22,886 nucleotides of DNA, taken from positions 1 through 22,886 of the forward strand of contig JAQGDQ010000863.1 in NCBI GenBank assembly GCA_030141605.1, in the 5' to 3' direction. The first letter of the stretch is position 1; each line of letters starts with the position of its first letter. This document shows positions 11,101-22,200 of the stretch, in pieces. Both the position numbers and the translations under genes were made by a program. Origin of the DNA: Tubiluchus corallicola (lineage: Eukaryota; Priapulida; Priapulimorpha; Priapulimorphida; Tubiluchidae). The notes under the pieces were generated by a model. The model was not told the origin of the DNA. It saw only the letters and a list, made by a program, of their open reading frames with translations, and did not search any database.

Positions 11101-14100
11101 GTGATGTAACTGGTGGACTTTGTTGCTTTGTGTGAGCACATCATGGCTTCACGTAAATGTGCACTGGTTAAACTAGTTATTCTTGTAAAAATACAGCAAG
11201 TCCTCGCTTAACGACTCCTCGTTTAACGACGCTGATCTTTTGGACATCTTTTATTCGCTCGATGACGCATTTGTTTGCTGCACTTATCCTATTAACAGAA
11301 AGGGTGGGCTTTGCATAGCCAGGCATTATTGATTTTTTTCCTGCAGGTCAGTTTACTGAGATCTCTTACCTAGGCCAAGCCTTACTGATCTTTGAGTGGG
11401 GAACATAATTGAAAGTTTTCACATCATTATACCGTCTCTGCAAGGCACTGTTTCCCTTAACGACGCATTTTGCATGGAACGTATTAGCGTCGTTAAGCGA
11501 TGACTTACTGCATGAAAAAATTAGCTATATAACGTTTTGTAAGAACTTATTATGCTTTTGACGGAAATAGACATTATGCAGGTTTTCTTCAATTGACGAG
11601 CGCTGTCATTGGTAGAAGAATGGACTGTCGTGAAGTTCCCGATTTCTTGATCTTATTTTTTATTAGTTCTTGATTATTATCATTCGTCACATTATTACAT
11701 TGTCTTGTTAGAACATTAAAAGTCCCACCCAAGAAATTTCAGCTATAAAATAAGTCTATTTCTTTATATACAGTCTAAACTTTCATCCTTGAACTAGTAT
11801 GCATAACATTTACCTTCATTGAATTGCTGGCTTCCTTGCTTCATGGAAAACTTACCTGGGCAGTTGGCTTTCAGAGATCACTGAGTAAGCATGTGAGTTA
11901 AACTGAGAGAGCAATGTATAGTGTTGTTAATGATTTATAAAAATAAAGCTCACCTGTATTCTACTTGAATTCTACCTGTATTCTAGTGTCTTAGCAATTA
12001 CCTCCCACTGCACTTCATATGGGTGTTCATAATGGGAGTGGTGAAGTGATCATGAATTTAAAGTGATTTCACAAAGTACGCGAGGCTCTTATCGTTGTTT
12101 TTTTCTTCAGGTGAAAACAGCAATTCCGTTCCTGTTGCGGCATCAGCTGCGCGAATACCAGCACATTGGTCTCGACTGGCTGGTCACCATGTACGATAAG
12201 AAACTCAACGGAATCCTAGCTGATGAAATGGGTCTGGGCAAGACGATGCAAACCATAGCCGTGCTAGCTCACCTTGCTTGTGAGAAGGGTGAGTTTCACT
12301 ACTGTGTGAAAGTGTTTGAAAATGTTTGTTGGGCGATGCGGGTGTCGCTTTGTCATTGCGGGCATGAGTCGTGTTGATACTTAACCATTAAGTTGACTTG
12401 GATAAGCATAGATGGCGCTGTGAGTCATATGCACTCCCACAGTGAGTCAATGCGTGCCTGAATCATGTTGATACTTATCATTAAGTTGACTTGGATAAGC
12501 ATAGATGGCGCTGTGAGTCATATGCACTCCCACAGTGAGTCAATGCGTGCCTGAATCATGTTGATACTTATCATTAAGTTGACTTGGATAAGCGTAGATG
12601 GTGCTGTCAGTCATATGCATTCCCACTGTGATTGGAATTCCTTGAAATATCAGATTTAAAAAGTTAGGAGTGGAAGTAGCCATTAATCTGCCTTGAATTA
12701 GCTTCTTTTTCTTTTTGCTTTTCCAAAAGAATAATGTGGAAGTTAGTATTTTGTGCATTGTAGTAGGTGCTGCCATCTATGTGCTAATCTTGTAACATTG
12801 TACTAGCTGACTTACCTTGAGTATAATTGTATGGTCCAGTGACTACATACACACTGATCCTCTCCCTATTTTAAATTAATGGTTGTTGCGAAGCCTGTGC
12901 AACTCTGCATAGGTCAAGGTCAACACGTGAATTCTGGCTGTGAAACAGGTTTTACTGACTGGTTTGCATTCCAGTTTTGCTAAATGTGCAGTGTAGTAAT
13001 TTTTCTACTAACATTCCTGAAGTAAAATAATCACTTTTCCTGTCTGAAATGCATAGATTTATTTTAGCTGTTTGGTGTTCATCCATAGTTTTCTGTGTGT
13101 GTCTAAACTCGAGCATTTCAATGTGACTCAGTAACAACTTCAAAAATGACTCTTACAAATAAAGAACTTGTGACATGAGTGTTGTTTTCGAGCAAGTTTG
13201 CTTGTTTTGCACAATTTGTTTGATGTTTATGCCAGTTGCGCCTGCTTTTAATGTAACGATGCTTAAATTCATCGCTAATTTGACTCTCTCTAGGCATATG
13301 GGGTCCGCATTTGATCGTGGTTCCGACCAGCGTCATGTTAAATTGGGAGTTGGAGTTCAAGAAGTGGGTTCCAGCTTTCAAGATACTCACTTACTACGGA
13401 AGCCAGAAAGAGAGAAAGCGAAAAAGACAGGTAAGAAGCAGCTGTGCGGGAAGAAACGTGATAATTACAGGTAGGCGGGGGGTGGGATCAATGAGGCAGC
13501 CGTGACGATAACAGCCATTCCTCTTAACGAGTCTTGTTCTAGGCAATGATTAGTATCTTGCGTGTCATCTGAGCTGACTCAACAGTTTTTGTCATATCTG
13601 CCCACTGTCCAGCTGGAAAGTTTCTTGATACGTGAGGCTTATGGTCTGTTCAACTTGCATTGCATTAGTAGTTTTGTAGGCCTGTGTTAGGGTGTGTTTA
13701 AAGTCTTTACATTTCAGTCGTAAAATTTTGTTTTTTCTGTTTTGATATTCATTCACAAGCTGGTCTACAGAGAATACAGCAGGTGGCGTTTATTGCACTC
13801 ATGGTTAATAGACTCATTCGGTTAATTTGACTCATTCCGTTAATTGGGTCAAAACACTTGCGTCTCAAAGTGAGTCTATTAAGCGCCACCTACTGTAGTA
13901 AGTAGATCTGCATTTAAACAACGCTTATTTATGAAGAATCCCGGAATTTTTTCGCCGTAGTTTAACTTGTATTAACGAACATTTTTACTGCCAATTGCTC
14001 TGTAGTCCATTCTGTGCTTGATAGCATTTGTGTTTATTTGCATTTGAATCAATAACCGTATCAATGCCATGGGTGAGCATTCTGTACCAGAAAGCGAATT

Positions 14101-17100
14101 CAAATTGTGACTTTCGAATTCGATTTGAACCGAACTTCACTATTTCGAATCTGAATCGAATTCGAATTGAGTTGGAAAGATTTTCGAACAAGTTTTCGAT
14201 CCACTAGTAAAAAGTGGTCTTACAAAGAACGTGCAAGACTTGATTTCTTCTGCAGTACAACCACTATTAGTTTGTTAACTATTTTGCACAGAAACTGCAT
14301 CTAAATTGTGCTAATTACGTGCTGTATCAAATATTTTAATGATAACGAACATATGTGGCTGAAGTGCTGAATTATTCGAATCTGTAATTTTAGGTTCGAA
14401 TCAAATTAAAACGTTCGATGCTCAGTCCTGATCAACGCAAGTAATAATGTGGATTGTTTGCTATGCAGGGTTGGACTAAGTGTAACGCATTCCACGTGTG
14501 CATCACCTCATACAAGCTAGTCATTCAAGATCACGCCGCATTCCGTCGTAAGAAGTGGAAGTACTTCATACTGGACGAGGCTCAAAACATCAAGAACTTC
14601 AAGTCTCAGCGCTGGCAGATGTTGTTGAATTTTCAGAGTCACCGACGTCTGTTGCTCACTGGTGAGTTCGGGATTTGCAGTCTGCCCACGGTCAGGGAAA
14701 ACCCTCGAAAATACGGGCTATCTTGGGAACTCAGGGAAAATAATGAAAATGGGGCGAAAAGTCACGGAAATTGGAAAGGGCAGCAAAAATAATCACAGTG
14801 AACCAATATTTTTTTAGCAATTCTAGTTCAAATAAAATTTTGCTATGACAGGCTCCCAGTTTCGATTTCTGTTCCAAGAATAATAATTGGATTAAGAAAG
14901 TTTATTTAATGTGATTAGTGTAATTTTATTAGCACTACTGCAACTGTGCCGTCACATTACCAAGTGCCAAGTGGTGACGGGCAATTTTCAAATTTTCTAA
15001 TTCGATTACAATCTTGTTCTTGTAATTCGATATCATGATTAATCTTTTGCGATAATTTTTTAGTGCTTTAGCCGCATTTTTCAAACATTGCAGCACTGAA
15101 ATATAGCCTATAAACTTCTTCATGGCTTTCGTCGCTGTCTGCCAGTTTCGAAAACTATTTTTATAGATAGACACGTACCTTCATTAACTACTCTATTACT
15201 ATGTCAACTACACACATCGCGTAAACGAATAAGAAGCCCCAGTTTGCAACACTGTGTGGTGTGCAATTGTGCGCGTTGTGTGTAAAGTGAGAAAAATGAA
15301 GAAAAAATGTAAGAAATCCATTTATTTGTGCTAAAACACTGCCTGCCTTTTAGTCAGCGTGTAACAGGCGTATTTTGCTCTCGATTAACTGAATTACTGT
15401 TCAATACCTGATTATATCGATTTGTACATGGCTGTAATCTCGATTAATTCGATTAATCTATTAATTGCCCATCACTAATACCAAGCCTGTCCATTCCATT
15501 CAAATTTGACTTTGTTGCGTTTTTCTTTGATTTCAGGCACTAAAATGTAAATTTAAAACAAAAACGTGATAATTGCTCTGTGTTTTTTAGCGTCTAACAC
15601 TTATGATCTGGTGATGTCATTTTGTCAGGTACACCGTTGCAGAACACGCTCATGGAACTCTGGTCTCTTATGCATTTCCTAATGCCTCACGTGTTCGCCT
15701 CGCATGCCGATTTCAAGGAATGGTTTGCTAATCCGTTGACTGGAATGATTGAGGGTAATCAAGAGTACAACGAGAATCTGATTAGGAGGTTACACAAGGT
15801 ACGGCACTGCAGTGTGTGTGTGTGTGTGTAAAGAGAGCTTTGCTGGACTTGTGAAAAAAGTAACACAACAACGGGTGGCATGTTGTATTATAAACTGAAT
15901 GGTCCACTGTCCGGCGTTTGTGTGTTAAATGTAACATATATTTTTCGTGCTACATAGACCACTTAACAGCGCTGAATTTACAACCTATAGAAACTAGAAG
16001 ATATTGTTTTGTCTTGAGAATGGTGTATAAAACACGTAACGACATCGTCGATTTAAATTTCGTTCAATTTCTTTTAATATGTACCGCTGGTAGAGGCCAC
16101 AGCTATAAATTGTATTCAAATTATTGGAGGTTGAAAATATTTAAATTTCCCTTTTCAAATAGACTTGTTGAGATTTGAACTCACTGCCTCAAGAAATGGT
16201 AGATGCAAACTCTGTAAAAGTGTTTGATTGAAAACTGAAAAAAATTAGTTTAATGAACTATTGCAATTTAGGCGCATCTAATAATTTTGAGGCGCCTGTA
16301 AGAGCTTTTAGCCTTGATGACCTTCTCCATTTAATAATCTGTTAATTTATATATATACTGTAATTATGATTTTATATTTGTGCAGTTTTTTTCTGTAATT
16401 GTATTTTTGTGTTGAAGGAAGAAATGCAAATACAAAGACAAACAATAGGTCCCTTGTTCTACATAATAATAATAATAAACGCTTTATTTTATCAACATAA
16501 ACACAAATATAATTAACAAAACACACACTTTTTTGTAAACACACACATAAGTAAACAACGCATACAGGAACACGTCGCTACAAATACAGGGCTCTTTTTA
16601 AGCGTAGCTGATTAAAAAATATACCATAATTTATAACAAACATCTACATATATATCACAGGGCTGATTGAATACATTAATTCGTAGCAAAATTTTAATTT
16701 AGAATCGCGTATTGTTGAAATTTTATGCCCATAGTAACAGTTTCTTAACTTCCACATCTCCAGTTTAGATTCCAATTCTGGAGAGATATCTGATATTTGA
16801 TTACAGAACGCAGTCCTTATACAACAAACATTACATTGCATACTAAAATGAAATTCATCTTCTGTGCTCCCATTCTTACATAATGTACATTTTCTCATTA
16901 CAACAGGTGTTTTAGGTCTGGTATATCTGGTACATTACAAAACTGCATTCATTTGTTAGGCAAAAAATACCTCTTGATGCTTACATACTTTTGAAGTATT
17001 GATTTATACGCAGGCTAGCAGTCTCTTACTGCACATGTACGACGTTTTAATCTATGTATGGAACTCAAATCAACGTTATTCAGGATATTACAACTCAAAG

Positions 17101-19174
17101 TAAAAATTGTTTACCTTTTGTCGTAAAAAAGTCGCCATTTTTGTAACTGTTTTAGGGCTCATATAAGTGTCTGCAGCTGCGGTAGTCACATTTCCTAGTA
17201 TCAGCTGTGCTTTGCTGTGATGTTAAACCTCTAATGTTTAATCTGTCAATCCAATGAGTGTATTGCACTCTGATTAGCTTAGAATTCTGAGCAAAGCATA
17301 CCTTACTTACTACAGCTTGTACAAAAATCGAAATATCGTATCAAATATTAATGCGCTTGTTGGAATTGCTAAAGGTTTTTTTCTTCTCTAGGTACTACGA
17401 CCGTTCCTGCTGCGCAGGTTAAAGGACGAGGTGGAAAAGCAGATGCCAAAGAAATTCGAGCACGTCGTGATGTGTCGTTTGTCCAAGCGTCAGCGATATT
17501 TGTACGATGAGTTCATGTCACAGACTCGGTAAGCATAACTCACTTGTTTTATTTTATTCAGCGATATTTGTACGACGAGTTCATGTCACAGACTCGGTAC
17601 TCATAACTCACTTGTTTGCTCACCATCATCTGTGACTTTTTATCACTCATGTCACAGACTCAGTACTCATAACTCACTTGTTTGCTCATCATCATCTGTG
17701 ACTTTTTGTCACTTCCAGCGATGTTACCGACATGAAATGTTCGCTTAAGCTTGCCGATAATTCCTCTTTCGGTTAAGTTTTAGTTTCGATTAAATTTCGT
17801 GGCGGAAATTTCGAATAATTCATCAAACTTGTCCATCAAATTTCACAGTTCACTTTGAGAATGGTCTCCTCTCACGATGGGGCCATTCTAATGCAAAAGA
17901 TTCGTAGTAATATGTCACAGTGATGTACACATAACCCCAGCTCGCTTTGAGTTCTTTAGAACACTGAAGAGAACTGGTTCCAACGCATTTTCTACTGAGT
18001 GACACAGCGCTATTTATCTTTTCCTTTCCGTTACTTAATAATGTCCATCAAACTTGAGTTTCTATACTATAAAAAAAACTTCGTTGTACTTTTTGTATTA
18101 ACATTTTTTACCAGTAATTTTGCATCATTGCAGAGAAAAAACATATCAAACAAAAAACAAAATATTTTTACTTTTTTTAGAAGTTTCTTTTTTCAGTTTT
18201 AATAGCAGTCGGTTTCGCAAAAGTGTTCCGTTTCGGTATCTGTTTGTAAATTCAGTTTTGCCAACACCCCTGGTCACTTCTTGATGAAATTCACGGTCCC
18301 AGCTTATTCTTTATTCTTTCACGTCTTGTAACAAATTGCTTGAAATTTTTTACATAATTTTAAAGACTGACAAATCTCACAGCTGGAGACTAACAAATCT
18401 CATAGTAGCAGACTAGCAAATGTCACAGCTACAGACTAATAAGTCTCACAGCAACAGACTAGCAAATCTCACAGCTACAGACTAACAAATCTCACAGCTT
18501 CAGACTAACAAGTCTCACAGCAACAGACTAGCAAATCTCACAGCTACAGACTAACAAGTCTCACAGCAACAGACTAGCAAATCTCACAGCTACAGACTAA
18601 CAAGTCTCACAGCAACAGACTAGCAAATCTCACAGCTACAGACTAACAAATCTCACAGCTACAGACTAACAAATCTCACAGCTACAGACTAACAAGTCTC
18701 ACAGCAACAGACTAGCAAATCTCATAGTTACAGACTAACAAATCTTACAGCTACAGACTAACAAATCTCACCGCTACAGACTAACAACTTAGTTAAATAC
18801 TTGTCAGAACATCATCTCATTACTGCTGGGTGACTTTGTTTAATATTAAGATCTATTATTGTTTCTTACATGAATTTATTGTAACAATTGCAACTTCTTT
18901 CCAGTTATACTTGTTTATTACTCTTGTAGGACGAAAGAAGCGCTGGCCACCGGTCATTTCATGAGTGTGATAAATATTCTCATGCAGTTACGTAAAGTGT
19001 GTAATCATCCGGACTTGTTTGACCCTCGTCCAATTAGCTCTCCATTTCAGATGGAAGGAATTGCGTACGTTGCACCGTCTCTAGCTTTGAATGCTCTCAT
19101 GTACGATCCTTTTAAGGTTTGTGTGCCTTGGTTTAATTTTGCAATTAATCATCATGTTAGTCTGTTTAGAAAGA

Positions 19175-19209
<35 letters not shown>

Positions 19210-22200
19210 GAGAGGAGGAGGAGCAGAAGTAGAATAAGAAGAAAAAGGGAGAGTGGTGAGAGAAAGTCTAACGAATATACTGTAAACGGTTCCCACCATC
19301 AGGGAAAATCCTGGAAAGTCCTTGAAAATACAGGCTGTCCTAGAAAGTCCTGGAAAAAGTCAGAGGAAAGGGGAATTTGGTAAATAGTCAGGGAAAATGA
19401 TGAAAATGGTGCATAAAGTCAGGGAAATTGGAAAGGGTTGCAAAAATAATCACCGTGAACCGATATTTTTCCAAACATGTTTTTCAGCTATTCGTGTTCA
19501 AATAGAATTTTGCTATGACAGGTTCCCAGTTTCGATTTCTGTTCTTAAAATAAAGATTGGATTAAGAAAGTTTATTTAATATGATTAGTGTAATTTCGTT
19601 AGCACTACTGCGTATTATTATGTTAGTTTGTGATGTCGTAAATAGGTGAGCTCTCTCGCCGTTAATTAAGTTTTTAATCTATTATTTAATCATCAGAAAC
19701 GGTTTTGCAGTTTTAATTGTGTTAAAATGTGTACTTTTTATCGGACTTGAAAATGGGGTGGTATATGAAAAATCATCCCGTCTTCCTTTAAGCTTGTATT
19801 GTAAAACGATTTTCTCTATCTTTGTAGCAAGTAGATCTGCAGTCTTTTAACCTTCAGCTGGCAACACAGGAATGTTCCCTGTCTACTTTCGCTGCTGGTC
19901 GGATGCAAAAGCTGGAGACGCCTCGTCGTCTGATAGAGGAAATTGACGACGCTCCTGTGCCCCCTCCTCGACCACCTGTGATGAAGCTCAAGTTACCTAT
20001 ACCTACTACTTACCAAGTTGTTCAACAGCCAGTGAGTGTGAAGTTCTTTATTTTTGTTGAAGTCTGCATTTCAAAGGATATCATTAGCTGGTGTCACTGT
20101 AGAGTTTACCATTTTACTTAGAAATTGTTTAGTTTAGATACAGACGCTCGCTTTGACACCTCACTGATGTGATCTGAGTTCAACAATTACAGTAGGTGCT
20201 CGTTTAACGGCTTTCTGTTTAGTGACTCTGAACATTTGATGCCTTTTTGATGCCGAGCGGCACGTTTCATTTTAACGACTCGTACCCATTTTTATTTTAT
20301 CAGTAACTTTTTTTATCTAAACTGAAGCATTGTAATTGTACGTGTTGCATTATTCTGTTCCGAAGATGCATTAGTAACCTAAACAGTGCAATTATTATAA
20401 CGCTTTTGCTTTGCTTCCGGACTGATTACATACCAAATTCTAGCCATTTGTATCAAAGGAGATCTATTTGCCGAATTCAAACAACCGATTTAAACTTTGT
20501 CTAGGAATTTTGTTTACAACTTGTTGCTATAACAACCAGATTAGTGCTAAGAGAAACTGCGAGCAAGTCTAGTTAGATATTAATAAGAAAAATAGGTGGT
20601 TTCAAGCAAACAGAAAACAATTAGTCAGTAGAACTTTGTCTAGGAATTTTGTTTGCAACTTGTTGCTATAACAACCAGATTAGTGCTAAGAGAAACCGCA
20701 AGCAAGTCTAGTTAGATATTGGTAAGAAAGATAGGTGGTTTCAAGCAAATAGAAAGCAATTAGTCAGTAGAAATATGAATAAAATTCATCAAATGTTTAA
20801 CTTATGATGATTCAAGCATCACAGATTTCTGCCTCTAGAACATATCTTAATTCTTTTACATTACTTTATATGTAACTTTTGGTTTCGTTTAACGAAGTCG
20901 TGTTTAGTTGTCGACATCAAAATTGAACAAGACGATTCGATGAACTTGGATGTCATTGAAGGATACGAATTTTGCAGTGAACTGTAAATATTTTCATCAC
21001 CTATAGAGGGAAGCACATTGCACATGTCATTGTATTAGCATTTGTGTTTTTGCTAGTCGTAGCGAGAATGTTGTTTTGCCTTGTAAAGTTCTTTAGTTTT
21101 TGTTTTCATCTTTTTTGTTTGTAGAAAAAGATGATGATAGGTATTTGCCTGGCTGTTTTACTGAAATGCGACATTATGTCGTGTTTTGCTGAAATGCATT
21201 ATCATCGCTAATCGAGGATTTATTGTGTTTAAATGTTTTCCTCAGGTCTTCATAGGTCATATTATTTCTTGTAAAGATGATTACAATGATTTGCGTGGTA
21301 ATATGATTACTGCAAATGATTATTGATTACTTTTAGTCATGCTGCGTTTTTTCAGCCCACCTACATTGCACCTCTAATTGCTTTTTCATTCTTGTTGTTA
21401 AACAGTTTGGTAATCAGACGTCGCCATTTGTACCTGTGCCAGCACATCCTCGTACACCAGCACCTCCATCTACAGGCCAACAACATCAACAGTCTACTTT
21501 AAGTGAGTTTTTAACTTTCTTATTCTTACATACTGCAGTTCGGAAAGAAATTAATAAGTAGAAACAGTAGCACACCTATAAATTTTTTAATTTATATGAC
21601 TTAAGCAGCATTGATGTTTGCCTTTGGAACGTATCTCAACTCTTTTACTGGAAGTGTTGGCTTCGTTTAACGACGTTTCGTTTAACGTCGGGTTGTCTTG
21701 GAACACATTAGCGTCGTTAAACGAAGACTTAACTGTCCTGTGAAACATTTTGTTCGTTTTTGATTTTTGAGTATAAGACTGTTTACATACGTAGAATATA
21801 ATCCAAAGTACTGTCCAATTATTTACGTATTTCATATTTTTGGTTAGTGTGTATGTGTCTACGTATAACAAGAAAATGTTCTGCACACAGGATTCAGGAA
21901 ATGTAGTAGTGGCCTTCTTAACCTTATACAGTTTACTTTGAGAACGGTCTCCTCTCACGATGGGGCCATTCTAACGCAAAAGATTCGTTGCATTCATGGT
22001 AATATGTCACAGTGATGTATACATAACCCCAGCTCGCTTTGAGTTCTTTAGAACGCTGAAGAGAACTGGTTCCAACGCATTTTCTACTGAGTGACACAGC
22101 GCTATTATGTTTTCTTTTCTGTTACATGTTCAATATTTTTTTGCTAACTCTAGTATGTAATACTATTAACCTAGTTTCTACATGATCATTGTTAATTACG

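Noticed and set aside
12063-12110. Alternative gene start upstream of exon 7
   Set aside because: The short upstream open frame is intron sequence ending in the pyrimidine tract. Exon 6 joins in phase and matches the family.
16165-16205. Second tRNA-derived element
   Set aside because: On the minus strand only a T-arm-like GAGTTCAAATCTC is seen. There is no anticodon arm or A box at suitable spacing.
19081-19299. Minus-strand ORF with long LSLSLS run
   Set aside because: It is a translation of the (AG)n microsatellite.
18961-19383. Extension of exon 12 into the intron as coding
   Set aside because: Past the GT at 19117 the translation is low-complexity and loses all family likeness. The next exon continues the family pattern.
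21131-21192. C/D box snoRNA (ATGATGA ... CTGA)
   Set aside because: There is no terminal stem outside the boxes, and the C box lies inside a separate 10-bp hairpin (21106-21134).
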